64,000 nucleotides of DNA from the NCBI GenBank assembly GCA_015680685.1, contig MNCI01037516.1:387429-451428 (forward strand), written 5' to 3'. Below the pieces are notes generated by a model. The model had not been told where the DNA came from, searched no databases, and saw only the letters and a program-made list of their open reading frames with translations. The position numbers and the translations under genes were made by a program. Source of the DNA: Gnetum montanum (lineage: Eukaryota > Streptophyta > Gnetopsida > Gnetales > Gnetaceae). The stretch's first letter is position 1. Every line of letters begins with the position of its first letter. Positions 11,318 through 23,628 of this stretch are shown piece by piece.

Positions 11318-12045
11318 CTATTGCACTGCTACAAATACTCTCGTAATAGCCACATATCTTGGTTCAAACATGGCCATCTCTTGGTGTCCACGATGTGCAA
11401 TTAAATCTTCTATAGGTCCTGAAGCTAATTCTTCATGCTGATTTGTATACATCAATAGGTAGTTCCAAAGATGTGTTGCTTTTTGAACCAATATAACTTT
11501 CTGATGCAGTGAAGGATCTTTGCCACATTGTCTTTCAATATCATCATCCATTTCAGATTTCAAATCCTTGCACTCCTGAAGTTTATCCAACTCTTACTAC
11601 AGATAGGCCTCTTCAGCACATAGAGCACGATACTCAGTGGTCATGTCATGTGCTAAATTAGACCACATTGCTTGCCTCTGAATAGTAATAGATGCATTTT
11701 TCTAAGAAACATCTTCATTCAAGAGCTATCTTACCCTTTGTCACCATGAGCAGTGCAGAAGCATGTGTACTCTGATTTACCATGTCTGTTAATGAGGCTG
11801 GAAGTGGATTACAAGCAACATCAGCCGTAAATGTACGTTTATGAACTTCACGCAGGGCATGGGCTGAAAGTTTCCATAACAGTTCAACAAAACTATGCCC
11901 ACAACATGTTGCAAGCAATGACACTCTTGAGTTGCTCCTAGATAAGGCTCCTTGTGGTTTTAACTCATTTATGATCCCTTGGACAATTTTATGAAAGTCA
12001 CGAGACTGTGCTGAATCAAAAATAGGCAATTTCTGCTCATGACAC
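11318..12045 (-). pseudogene. AUG6: captured fragment of augmin subunit 6 (HAUS6/AUG6)
   Basis: On the minus strand: [18 protein letters not shown], then [61 protein letters not shown], and after a stop KATHLWNYLL and ELASGPIEDLIAHRGH. These follow plant augmin complex subunit 6 in order. That protein, within the eight-subunit augmin complex, recruits gamma-tubulin to spindle and phragmoplast microtubules. About 240 residues of its N-terminal half are present. The stretch is collinear with no intron-like interruption, suggesting capture from a spliced transcript. Stops and a missing C-terminal half make it non-functional. Confidence 0.85.
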
Positions 12046-12228
12046 CAAGATGGATAATTCCTTGTAAATGTAGCTACAATATCTAGCATATGCCATTCCA
12101 ACTTCATGGTCAATTGTTGCAGAATTCTTCACGGGAAAGAGCATAATCCTCCTTGAATAGTTTCGGTTCATTAGGATTTTGTACCTCACCATTCTCAAAT
12201 AAGTCCACCTGTTCCATGAAATGGCCAA
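12046..12228 (-). pseudogene. possible third captured fragment upstream of AUG6
   Basis: Minus-strand frames give [24 protein letters not shown] and, in another frame, [20 protein letters not shown]. They read like conserved protein and abut the augmin fragment, but I do not place them in augmin subunit 6. Either a third gene contributes, or it is an augmin region I do not recognise. Confidence 0.35.
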
Positions 12229-12245
12229 AATGTGGCAACACTAGT

Positions 12246-12971
12246 ATTGATATTTAGAACTAGACTCTATTTGCTAATGGAACATGATGTTAGAATTATA
12301 TAATGACAAATAATAGCATATTCAATAGTATCAAGTCTAGGGAAACAAATATAGGGTTGAAGGTAAGGGACTTATGAATCCCTTGCTGTAGCTATGGGCG
12401 AATACTATTTACTTCTACATAGATTCCTGGAAAAAAAGTTTCTCAAAGGGAATAATTATAACATATAATTGAGCGGTTGAGAAATGAAACTAGGGAGATT
12501 CTTAGAGCCTATGCCTAAGGAAGGTTGTTTAAGATGTAAGCCCATCATATAAAAATGTTACTCAATCAAGTTGCTAAAGAGGAAGGAGAGTTAGGAAAAA
12601 AAGAATATGCAAAGAAGTATAAGAAGAGCCCTTCTTTGTGTAAGAGAGATGTCTAAGTTTATGAAATCAAAGATGAGGAATACCCTATGAAAGAAGCCAT
12701 TTAGAGAAAGACCTTGCTAATTTAGAAGTTTGTCAATGAGATTGTAGTAAAGGTTAAAAAAATATGGAATTTAGTAGATGAGAAATTTACAATTGCACTA
12801 AAGATAGTAAAGGAAATGATTAAGCAAACATTAGCTAAAAGAAAGAATAATAAGAAGAAGAGAAAAATAAGGTGCAACATGTGTAGATATAAAGGGCAAG
12901 ATGCAGCTATAGAAGACGTTGTTGGTTTCCAAATTAAAAATGATGATGGGTGTGATTTGTGCCATTATAAT
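12246..12971 (+). pseudogene. gag: gag of element A, part 2
   Basis: Resumes after G with YLELDSI, MMLELYNDK and a coiled Lys/Glu-rich region. It ends in the knuckle-like DDGCDLCHYN at 12940-12971, where B is inserted. Homologous to F gag 1150-1885. Many stops. Confidence 0.75.
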
Positions 12972-13789
12972 TGATGAAGTTTATTTTGTCTGGCTCTGAT
13001 ATCAGATATAGATATCAAATACCCGATATCAAGGACCAAGAAGCAATTTTGGATATTCGATATCACAAGATGTGTGCCAGCCTATAAATATAACACTTGG
13101 ACGCATAGTTTGGGAGTGTTGGTCATAGTGTAGTAAAGCTCTTGTAATTTTTCTTTCCTAGAGTTAGAATATTTTCTCAAGTGCCCGCATTAGGAGTCAC
13201 TGAGTGTATGAATCTTTATTTAAGCATTGTTATACCTAAGCACAATAGTGTGTGTGGTAATAAAGACAAGCTTTCTGATAAACCTTGCAACACTTTAGCT
13301 AGATTAAACATTTTCTTCATACATTCAATGTTTTATGAAATTTCCTTTAATGTTTTAAGTAATTAAGCTAAATTAAATAGCAATTAATTAAGCACATAAG
13401 TACAACCACTTTGAGCATGCACATGATTCTTGGTAATCCCAATAACGCTGTTCAAGATGTGTATGAAAAGTGAGATTACATGCATATGTTAGGATTATTT
13501 AGACATTGGTTAGTTAGATAGAATAAATTAGCAATTAAATTACTTCATTTCTTTCATCCTTTATTTTAAGCAACCAAAACATAAAACATAAAAATAATAA
13601 AAGTCATATGCCTCGATTACACTTAACCATACCTTTGCATATCACATGTGTACCGAATGGTTGCTAGGGCAAGTTCACTTCCTAGAGGCTAGTGTACCGA
13701 AAGACAAAGGGTCCACAAAATTTGATCAGATCATGCATGAATGCTTAGTGATTTATATGGTTGAAAGTAGGGGTATTCGCTGCTCATCA
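12972..13789 (+). repeat. 5' LTR of element B (818 bp)
   Basis: TGATGAAGTT...TGCTCATCA. A TATAAATA box lies at 13083-13090, 111 bp from the start. It aligns along its length with 35444-36314, including GGAGTCACTGAGTGTATGAAT and GCATG(C/T)(A/G)CATGATNCTTGGTAAT. Confidence 0.9.
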
Positions 13790-13790
13790 T

Positions 13791-13808
13791 TGGCATCATT
13801 GTTGAGGA
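13791..13808 (+). promoter_or_regulatory. primer binding site of element B
   Basis: TGGCATCATTGTTGAGGA lies one base after the LTR. It matches the tRNA-Asp-type site TGGCGCCGTTGCCGGGGA at 12 of 18 positions, and all six differences are G-to-A or C-to-T. Confidence 0.75.
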
Positions 13809-13904
13809 CTCTTTTTGTTTAAAATGTGCACTATCTAGGCATAGTGAAAATCATTAACATCGTTGGACAAACCCTAAGGTCAAAATCATCCTAAAATAAA
13901 TATA

Positions 13905-16390
13905 ATAATTTGAGCACACTAATATCTTATTCTAATTGCAAAATGTATTCTTCTCATAGGTGCGATGATACAAAACTACCAGTGCCTCAAGAATGCAGGG
14001 TGGTATATATTCATCTAGAGAGTATGTGTCTAACTTCACCTTCATCTTACATCAAGATGAATAATTGTGATGGCGAGATATGGAGGGAAACATTGTGATG
14101 AATCCTGATTGATTTGTGCTCAAGATGCTATTCTAAACTCTTAGGAGGTTAGGCATCTAGAATCTTCAAGAAGAGTACATTGTGCATGACCATGACTACT
14201 GGGACTACCATCCCACTGAAACATAACGTAGGAGAGATTGCACCAAGAGAAGCACCATGAGGCTTTGAAGGGAAAATGGTTCACCAACCCCTTATTCTTG
14301 CTAAATCAAAATGATAATGAGGATCTTCCCTCTAGGGGTTCTCAACATGAATATTCTCCACCCCTTAATATTGTTGATGGGGGCTTGAACTTGAATCTAT
14401 AGTCCACTATCAATAATTTGGGTTCAAGAAAAAGTGGGAGTTAGATGAGGGGCTTGGGCAAGCATTAAGATGAAAAAAAAGGCTGACAAACATGGTCATG
14501 ACAAGCATAGAGCAGGTGGTAGACACCATGGTGATGGTAGCCCTACTCCCTCTTTGCCCTCTTCATTTACATGTTCTTCTTCATCTTTTGGTCGTGACAG
14601 ACACCACAAAAAGAACAACTGTGATGAAGGTGAATAACGGGATAATGATAATTGTAGATAACATCATAAATGAAGGGGTAGTAGAGGAAATTATAGCCAT
14701 AATCAAAATCATGATGATGATGAGCCTTTGCTTACCACCTAAAGCATGTTGAACATTGCAGAGGAAGTAAAAATTCTAACTAGGCATGTGAAAGATAGTG
14801 AGATCAAGTGACTTGACATGAACAATATCGCCATATTTGATAGGGATATAACTTTTATTCGCAAACACATCTTCAAGCATTTCACAATGCCTATGCCTTT
14901 TTGAATATTGCAAATCATTGGTAAAAATAAAAGCTATTTCCCAAGACACTCATCAAGAAAAGAAAGCTAGTATTAATCCTTGGAGCTAGAATCCATCCAT
15001 AGGTGGAGTACAATGCTAGAGCTATTCAATGATAAATATCAGATGTACTTCCAAGTGTCTAATATGAGAAGGTAGATCTAAGGATGGAAGCAAGGAACAC
15101 ATGAACCCATGGACGCCACCATGGAAAGATACCGTTCTCTCATACATTGATGCCCTAACCATGGTTATTTTTAGTGAAAACAACTTTATCTCATCATAGA
15201 TGGACTCAGATCAGAAACAAGAAGAACTCTTGGGGTCTATGCCCAAGGAAGACTATCAGAACTTAGAGCCCATTAGAACCAAAGGCTAATAGAGCAAGTA
15301 TCAAAAGAAGAAGAAGAGCTAAGGAAATAATAAAGTGCTATGGAATATAATAGGGATCCTTCCATTAGAAAAAGGGAAGTTTGATTTTGTGACAATGAAA
15401 AAGGATCACCACTTGATGAGGTGGTGTAGCAAAAAACCTTGCCAATCCAAAAATCTATTTTCAATATATTTGCCAAGGTTGATAAATTATGGGACTCTAT
15501 GGAAAAAAAATATCAAACTGCTTTAAAAATCACAAAGAAATCAAGAGAGTAAAGTAGTGATCGTGATCGGCGAAGATAGAGAGAAGGTAAACAGGCTTAC
15601 CAAATGGGTAAAGGTAAAGCTACTATAGTAGAAGAAGTTTTGGAGATGAAATTAGATGATGATGGTGGGTGTGACATCTACAAATATAAAAATCCTAAAG
15701 GACATTGCCCTATTGTATCACACTTGCAATAGTTTGGGATGTACACATTGAATCTTAGACTAGCAAGAAGGAAAGCATTCAGAAGATTACCTTATCCTCA
15801 AGGAAATCCAAGGTAGTTCCACTAGCAACAATGAGCCTATTATCTAGGTGTAGCTTTGCCACAACCATATTAGTAGTACTAGTAGTGGCAACATCCATAG
15901 TCATGGGGGATGCCACCACCAAGGCAACAATACCCTTACTAGCAACCAAATCCATATGGGTACTATGTTTAGTAACCCATTTCTCCACGTGAATCTTCTA
16001 GTCACACCACCTTCCAACATCACTACTACTCTCCTGAGTATTACTGAACTCATTCTTCATCTCCTAAGGAGGGGGGCGGGGGGACGGGGGGTCCCCATAT
16101 CCATGTTACCCTTCTCATCCTTCTACATATGTCCCTCCACCCTCAACCTAGTTACTACCTGCTTCATTAATGTAGGAAGAAATTCCATCTTAGCCACAAT
16201 AATGCAATGCAACGAGGGCTGTCAACTTATACCTAGCTCCTTAGCTAAGTGGTTCAGATACTAGATCATAAAAAAAACCTTTCTTTCAAACCAAAAACCC
16301 AACTAAACCCTCACATACACCTACAATTGACAACCCTATTTCTCCATCTTCCTCTACATCTAATCCATTTGAATCTTCTTCAAATCAAAC
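13905..16390 (+). pseudogene. gag: gag of element B
   Basis: Homologous to F gag: PQECRVVYIHLES, then a Ser/His-rich region, LELESIHRW, a GVYAQGRLSELRAH-like core near 15230-15270, and DDGGCDIYKYKNPKGHCPIV near 15658-15720. In the knuckle the second Cys is Tyr. A Pro/Gln-rich tail follows to about 16390. A G-run at 16070-16090 (GGGGGGCGGGGGGACGGGGGG) looks like a local expansion. Numerous stops and shifts. Confidence 0.75.
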
Positions 16391-16907
16391 ACCTCCCAAA
16401 GTGCATACAATCATGTTAACTCATGCGGTAACCAATTGGATAAAGGCTAGCCACCTTCCCAAGAAACTATCTGATCTTAGAAGTTCCCTTATTTACCTTC
16501 AAATCATTGGGAATGAACCTTGAAAGCCTCTTCTAGATTTAGGTTATGGTGTTAATTTGATTTCCCATGAGATGTATAAAGCCTAGAACCTACCTCCATT
16601 CAAGAAGAGCAACATCCATCTCAAGTTGGCTTATCAGTTCATAACTATTTTCTTGAGACTAGTGGAGGACATTATGACCACCATTTGTGGGTTGTCCTAT
16701 CTCACCAATTTCCTAGTGATCCGAGTGAAAAATCATAAAGGGGACTTCCCAATCATCATGGGAAGGGCTTGGCTAAGCACTATTCATGCATGATTGGGGA
16801 TTAGAGATATTTTCCTCAAAATCTCTAAAGAAAATGCATTCAGAAAGATTGAGAAAAAGAAAGTTCCATGCATCGTGTATAGTGATATAGGGTGCAACTA
16901 TGTGTAG
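16390..16907 (+). pseudogene. pro: protease of element B
   Basis: HAVTNWIKASHLPKKLSDL precedes the active-site region LLDLGYGVNLISHEMYKA, where the catalytic D-S-G has become D-L-G. The conserved FPIIMGRAWLS and IGCNYV blocks follow, ending at TAG near 16905. The active-site change means this copy could not act as a protease. Confidence 0.75.
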
Positions 16908-17039
16908 AAACTATTCGCCATTAATAGTATATCTATTAGAGCAAGTAGTCAATGTGATGATATATCTGAAATTCAAAGGTTCCTATATGCAATATCCACA
17001 AAGTAAGAGGACACCTAGTGGCTAATAACTAACCTTGAG

Positions 17040-18670
17040 AGTAGCTGAACACTTTGCATTGAACCTACTGAGAGCTTAACATGTGCCTATGTGGAAGGCA
17101 TGGATGAACTGGAGCAAGTTCTTCACCAACTCTCCATTGACGAAATTGATGATACCAATTGGGGAGAGTTGAAAATTCCTAAAAATTTTAAGCAAGAGCC
17201 TGTTGAGTTGAAAACTCTACTTGCTAACATGGAATATGAATTCTTGAAAAATAGGAAGCTAGTAATAATAAATGTAAATCTTGCTCATGGACAAAAGGAG
17301 ATATTGCTAAAAGTGGTCAACAAATGGTCAACATTCTTTACTTAGTCATATCTCAAACTCATAGGGATCAATCCTAGGATATACTAGCATCGTATCTACA
17401 CTAATCTAGCCATGAAGCCAAAGAAGAAGTTGTAGCAGTAGTTGAACCCCAAATTAAAGTAGATCATCAAAGAGGAAATCAAATGACTCCTCAAGGTGGG
17501 GTTCATCTATACCATTGCGGATAGTGAGTGGGTTAGCCCACTGGTGATAATGCCAAGGAAAGATGGCAAGTGGCAGGTTTGTATTAATTTCAGGCTATCG
17601 AACATGGTAACATTCAAAGATAACTTCTCGTTGTCATTTGTGGATCAAGTGTTGGATACCATTGATGGGCATTACTACTTTAGCTTTCTAGATGATTCTA
17701 GTGGTCATAACCAAATTTAAACTGTGTTAGAAGACCATGCCAAAACCACATTCATGAGTTCCCAGGGGACTTTTGCATATTGAAAGATGCCATTTGGCTT
17801 GTGCAATGCCCCTACCACATTCCAATGCTTAGTCTTCAGTATTTTTCAGCAGTAGATTAGTAGTGGGACAGAAGTCTTCATGGATGACTTTGCCACCTAT
17901 GAGGCCACATTTTAGCAAGCCCTAGATTGTCTTGAGTAAGTGCTCAAAAGCTATGTGGAGATCAATATTTTGCTCAATCGGTAGAAGAGCCATCTAATGG
18001 TCCAAGAGGGCATTGTGTTGGGGCACAAAATCTCACAAGTAGGGATTAAGGTCGACTTTGAAAAGATTATGGTCATCCAAGTAATTACGTGTTAACCAGA
18101 AATTGTGAAAGATGTTTGGTCATTCCTTGGATATACTAGTTACTCTCGAAGATTCATAGAGATTTATCTAAGATTGAAAAATCATTGGTTGAGCCAACAA
18201 AGAAAGATGCTCCATTTGTTTGCACTAAGGAATGTGAAAATGCATTCCAATAGTTAAGGGAGAAACTCAAAGAAACTCCAATTTTACAAGAACCAAACTT
18301 GTTCAAACCATTTCACGTTATGATAGATGCATTAAATTATGCCTTGGGGGTTGTGCTTATGTAGTTGGACAATCAAAAACATCCTTATTACATCCACTGT
18401 GCAAGCTGAAGCATTATGGGTGCACAACTAGACTACACCATTATAGAAAAGGAATTGATGATAGTGATGTTTGCCTTGTTGAAATTCAGACACTATGTGC
18501 TTGGATACAAGGTGTTTATGCAGACAGAGCATAGTGCAATTCACTTCTTGATGAATAAGTCAATGGTAAGTGCCCATGTCATATGGTGGCTGGTGATCTT
18601 GTAGGAATTCGATCTTACAATGGTAGATTGAAAGGGAATTGAGAATGTGGTCACTAACCACTTATCTTAA
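17040..18670 (+). pseudogene. pol: reverse transcriptase-RNase H of element B
   Basis: Linker MDELEQVLHQLSIDE at 17098, then RT blocks ADSEWVSPLVIMPRKDGKW, FSFLDDSSGHNQI, KMPFGLCNAPTTFQCL and the catalytic VFMDDFATY (FMDD in place of YxDD). A Ty3-type RNase H follows: FHVMIDALNYALGVVL and AQLDYTIIEKELMIVMFALL. Stops are frequent (TAG for Gln or Trp), but the order and spacing are complete. Confidence 0.85.
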
Positions 18671-19587
18671 TTGAGATGGGACAAGAAAGAGGAGGAAACC
18701 CCACTGTTTGATAAGTTTCTTGATAAACTCCTCTTTGTCAGGGCTATAACTAAACAATTGTTCACTAAGCCTAAATGATACAATGACATTCTCACTTTTC
18801 TTCTCACTTAAGAGATGCCATAAGAGTTGGACTACGAGAAGAAATAACAATTTCTTCATCATGTGAAATGCTTTATGGAGATTAATGGACATCTCTACAA
18901 GGTGTTTGTTGATGGCTCGGTTTGTTGGTGTGCCCTGGATGTTGATCAACTATGCATTCTCTAAGATGCTCATGAGGGTCCTTGTGGGGGCCACTATGTA
19001 GGGAGATGCAGAACCATTAAGATGTTATTGGCAGGATATTATTGGCCAACACTTTTCAAGGATGATCACTAATTTGTTAGCTCTTGTGAATGTTGCCAAT
19101 GTGATGGTGGAATGATCGCTCGTATGGAGGATCCTTAGTAGTGGATCCAACCACTTGAACCCTTCGACATCTAGGGCATTGACTGCATGGATTTCATCAC
19201 GCCCATGTCAAATGGAAAGGTGCACATCATAGTTGTTGTTGACTATTATATGAAATGGGTAGAAGCATCGACCATCATTGATTGTACATCTTCTACTACT
19301 ACTTGATGTGTACAATAGAATGTTGTAAATAGGTTTAATATGCCATGTGCATTAATTTCTAATAATGGAACCCACTTTATAGGCACTACCTTTCAGAAGC
19401 TCATGAAATGCTTAGGGGTTGAGCATAAATTAACAACACCTTATCATCCCCAACCCAACAGTCAAGCTAAGGTTACAAATAGGGAAATCACTAAGATCTT
19501 AATGAGAATAGTTAGCAAACATAGGAGAGATTAGAGCACGAAACCCAATGATGCCCTTTGAGCCTACCACTCAACTTGGAAGCTCCC
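18670..19587 (+). pseudogene. int: integrase of element B, part 1
   Basis: A His/Cys zinc region near 18960-19110 (GGHYVGRCRTIK, CECCQCDG) is followed by the DDE core: FDIxGIDCMDFITPMSNGK, VVVDYYMKWVEA, ALISNNGTHFIG and HPQPNSQAKVTNREI. The second catalytic Asp is Asn (SNNG for SDNG) and the Glu of QAE is Lys, so the enzyme is dead. The reading stops at 19587 where C is inserted and continues at 32846. Confidence 0.8.
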
Positions 19588-20540
19588 TGATGAGTGGCTA
19601 GGTACCCCTATGCCCAACCATGTGAATCACAGGCATTCACACATGACTCAGTCGAATTCCGTAGACTATAAGCACTTAACATACACCAGACCTCTAACCA
19701 GCAAAGCCCTTTGTTAGAACGGTCGTTATCTTCTCAACCTCACTGTGAGTATCTAGTGGCAATGGTTAAGTGAGATTGAGGCAACTGATTTTTATGGCAT
19801 TTTACTTCATCTTTGGCATCTAATTAAGGTATGGGAAGTAAGGAAATGAAATTATATGCAATCTATAATTATCCTAATCTATATCTTAACTATGCCTAGC
19901 ATAAGTATCCAATCCCATCTTTCGGGCATGTCCTAAGCATCCCCTAACCACTACTGGGTTACTAGACGTTAAGCGTCACTGGGTTGCCAAGTGTTAGGTT
20001 TACGTTCGAGATGGTCGTACTTATGGTTTCTATGAACTATGAATGAGTGATAGCGATTAAAATAATAACAAGAGAAACTTAAGTAATTATCAAAGCATAA
20101 AGATATTAAGCTATTAAATGCATTAAATGACTAAGTTCAAATGCTGCAAGGAATGCTTAAAAAGCTCATCTTTATAGTCGTTCATACCAATGGGCTCAGA
20201 TACATCAGTGCTTGAATAAAGAGCTAGACACCTTTCTTACATCTACTGTGAGCACTTGGAAAATATTCTAACTCTCGTGGAAACAAACTGCAAGAGCTTC
20301 ACTACAATTGACAAAAAAGGTACCTAAGAGTAGTAGGAGGCCACTTATTTATAGGTTGAAATAGGTGCTGCATAAACAGGTTCATGTTGATGCATGGAAG
20401 GATGCATCGATGGGGCTGCGTTGATGCATGGAAGGATGCATCGACAGGGCTGTGTATACGGGGCTGTGTCAATGCAGTTGCGTATACGGGGTCCCATATA
20501 TGCGGCCTAGTAAACGTGTCGAGTTTTTGACACTTCATCA
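19588..20540 (-). repeat. 3' LTR of element C (953 bp)
   Basis: Ends TGATGAGTGG...CACTTCATCA on the plus strand. It matches 31968-32840, with extra U3 sequence that includes a duplicated GATGCATGGAAGGATGCATCGA unit at 20390-20455. A minus-strand TATAAATA box lies at 20346-20353, and GTATAC palindromes lie just upstream of it in the sense of transcription. Confidence 0.92.
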
Positions 20541-20553
20541 TACCCCCACAACT
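20541..20553 (-). promoter_or_regulatory. polypurine tract of element C
   Basis: On the minus strand GTTGTGGGGGTA runs directly into the TGATGAAGTG start of the 3' LTR. Confidence 0.75.
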
Positions 20554-20779
20554 GAGTAAAAACTCATCCTCGAGTTCCTCTTACAATTTGGAAGGTATGG
20601 ACTTTTATTTATAACACACATGATTTGACACACATACACACACATGACGTACCAAGTGCCTAAGTATACAAAGAAAGGTGAATTACAACCAATGGTGGTG
20701 TTCAAAGATAAAATCGAACACCTTGCCGGTCCCAGACTCTCTACTATGTAGAAAGATGTAAAACTTGCTGGAGAAGATC

Positions 20780-23628
20780 ATACCATTCCTGGTGGTGGTG
20801 GTTCCGATGGACCTTCACTAGCCTTTGGCCCATGCGGTAGTTGTGGCATGAACGATGGCTACCCTACAACAGCTGCAACTTTTGGAGGTAATCGAAAAGC
20901 CTCCAAGAGGGCCCTCATCTTTTCCTCCTTACTTTTGCGATCGTTCACTATCTAGGTAGCTTCACCAATGTGTGCTGGGATAGGAACCTCCCAAGGGCAT
21001 GGCAGCGCAAGAAGGAGCTCTTTCAAATTGACAAATTAGGCTACGACTATTTTCGTTCCATGTCAAATACTCGAATTAATGTTTGCAGCTGCGGGTAGTC
21101 ATTCATTCGATGGGCCAAGTTCTCCATGATCGCATGTTATCCTTCAAAACTCATGCGAAGAACCTCGAGTTCTGTGTTTGCTGTTTCTAATTTCTGCTTT
21201 GTTGCTTTGTGTGCTTGGAACTCACCCTCGTATAAAGAATACGAGGCAGTGACTTGCTTCTCTAGGTCAGATCGTGGCCTCCCAGCTGTGAGCATAGCCA
21301 GGTTTGCATAGCAAAGGTTGGTAAGCTCCATATACTCTATCATTTCCTCAATTTGCAGTTCCTTGAGGCAGATTTCAGCTTGATTGTAGGCATTCAACCC
21401 ATCAAAGATAGGTTGCCATACTTCATCTCCTTCTTAGAGCTGCTGGAGTGCTTGGTTTATTTTAGCCCTTATGACTTGAATCTATTTCTCATTCACTTCT
21501 TTTTGCAATCCCACTTGGTCCTTGTAATGATTCTTGACTTTTTCAAATTTAAGGGCCTCATTCTTCCAAGCGGTGATTTCGATGGGTAATTTCTGTTGCA
21601 GGGTTCAAACCTCCTCCATGGACAGATTTTGATTCTCAGCAACCAACTTTCTTACGTCAACAATTACCCTGGCTAGCTCTTCCTGCTATTGGTGAATAAA
21701 GTTTTTCATGTGCTCATTTTCAGCACCAACATTATGCAGGCGATGAACCTCTGTAGTCAACCTGACATTCTCCTAGAGAACCTCTGTCAAGTCCTTATCT
21801 AAATGATATGTTTGAGCATTTTCCAAGGCCTTATCAAAGAACGCCGACTCTCACTCATCCTCAACTATCTAAAGTTTAACTTGAAGCTGTTGAAAAGCTT
21901 CATCTTTGGTGAGCTCACGGTTGAGAAGAGCTGGATCGCAAGTTGGGTTCTTAACTGGGTGACTTTTGTTGCCAAGCGTTGACAAGTGGCTTGAGCAGCT
22001 TCAAGTTGCCCTTCCAAAATGAGGCTCTCACCCCTTGCCGAAAGCAGCTCCGAATGGGTTGTAGTGATGTTATCCAGAAGATCAAAGACATCCAGAAGCA
22101 GTTACCCGGTTCCTACCAGTCGGTCCAGCAGTTCTTCACGTTGTGCTCCATCAATCTTGCTATGTGAAGTTTTGGTGGATGCCTATACATCTTGAAGCCC
22201 ATGTACATCTAGTACAGGCACCATTGGTGTGTTGACAACTGTAGCAATTGTATTAGCAACCACTTTAGCTGTAATCTCCTGTCCCTGGTGTTATATCACT
22301 AGGACTGTTGCCCCTTCACCATCCTCCAAGCGTATCGAGAAGGTAGCAACATTCCCTGAAATTTCAAGAAATCGCTATTGGGTTGATAATGTTACCTATC
22401 AGATACTAGGATCTGTTCTTGCTGGTACTTGTGTTCAGGCAGCGGAGAACATTGACCCTGCTTTTTCTAACAAACTAACTAATCGAGCCACTTGCTCCAG
22501 GTGGCTCATTATAGCGCGATAAATCGAAGGGTCTTCCCCTCCACCAGTCCTGCTAGATTGCTCTTGTTGGTTGAAGAGCGATTGTTGGATTTCGCGGATG
22601 TGTTCTGCAATAGTTTGCAAACCCGACTTTGTTGTTTGTGCAGGTGGTGTAGGTGGTTGCTGCTCTTCCTCTATTTGTGTAGTGGCAGGAGTCCTATCTC
22701 TCATCATTAGATGCCATGAGGCAATCGGGGCATGTTGGAATGTATTATTGGTGTAGCATGCTATCCCTACCCATTTGCACAATTTTTTGATTAGGTAGGG
22801 GAAGGGGAGAGCTCGCCTTCCATGTTTTCTTTTGGCAAACCTCTTTTCAATTTCCAAGAATATCAACTGTTGAAGACTCATTGAAAATTTTCCACTCAAG
22901 GTAGCATAGGCACGAGTGGAGAAGGCCATGATTTTATTGGGTCTTACCATTGGGTTTAGACAGTAAGATGCGATCTTTGAATACACCCTCTCTACAGTGG
23001 TTAGGGTGCTAAACTCCTTGCGATCTATCCCATAGCATTGCTTGATCCACTTCCCTTTTACCTTAGGGTCTACTTATTTTGGGATCTCTGCCACATCTGC
23101 TCCAGTCTTTGGAAACCCCAGACCTTATGCTATTGCCTTTGCAGAGTAAGAGACATAAATGTCCTTAATTCTTACTTTGGACCCCGGTTGCCGATTTATC
23201 CAGAAGAGATAGGTTTCTTCTATGTACCATTCACCACTGGTTGTGATGATCAGCCACATAAGAGAATTTTGCAATTAAAGTCTCACATCTTCTGGTGCAT
23301 TTTCAAGAAATGGTCCAAAGTTTAGCTCTTGTAGGACCATTCGTTACACTCATGGCTTGATAGCATCAAGACAGGCTTGGGTTAGGGTGACATCAACCCG
23401 TGGTGCTATCCCCGGAGTTTCATCTCCTTGCAATTGCTCACTGAGCATCTCCTCTTCGAGAATTTGATGGACAGATTCCATATTAGGTCCTTCGTAGAGG
23501 GGGCCAGTTGCATGAGAGCCCTCCACGTGCTCTGGTTGCTACACACCTCAACCCCTTTCCATTTGTGGATGCTTGTCCCTAGGTTGGGATGGTCCTTTGC
23601 CCCTTGGATGCCTTGGTTTCAGTGCCAT
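20780..23628 (-). pseudogene. ORF3 of element C: plant-transposon-like domain plus coiled coil
   Basis: A third gene downstream of integrase in the same orientation. The ATG at 23628 (MALKPRHPRGKGPSQP) opens a frame followed through MVLQELNFGPFLENAPEDV, QCYGIDRKEF, FSTRAYATLSGKFSM, RRALPFPYLIKKLCKWVG and SGLQTIAEHIREIQQSLFNQ. A long heptad-rich stretch follows (LEGQLEAAQATCQRL, LQKEVNEK, LEKQVTASYSLYEGEF). The ALPFP...LIxxLC block resembles the putative plant transposon protein domain found in extra ORFs of plant gypsy elements; that assignment is from memory. Stops are mostly TGA, TAG or TAA in place of Arg, Gln or Trp. One frameshift near 21920. Roughly 940 codons. Function unknown. Confidence 0.65.

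Larger units (their letters stand above)
8157..12240. mobile_element. Element G: 4.1 kb insertion with captured plant gene fragments
   Basis: Inserted in A's gag. It begins TGTTGGCAAC and ends GTGGCAACA, and is flanked on both sides by CTAGT (8152-8156 and 12241-12245). Removing G plus one CTAGT restores the gag alignment exactly, so the limits are firm. Inverted TGTTG...CAACA ends with a 5 bp duplication fit an LTR-type element, but I could not find two LTR copies; part is hidden by an N gap. The interior holds a minisatellite and, on the minus strand, pieces of two unrelated plant genes. No gag or pol is visible, so it would be non-autonomous. Confidence 0.8.

Noticed and set aside
8157-12240. 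Element G as a Helitron or Mutator-type Pack element
   Set aside because: Helitrons make no target duplication and Mutator elements make about 9 bp; here 5 bp with TG...CA ends fits LTR-type integration better, though two LTRs were not found.
16068-16092. G-rich run as a G-quadruplex regulatory element
   Set aside because: Lies within the Pro-rich tail of B gag; more likely a local slippage expansion or sequencing error, since related copies lack it.
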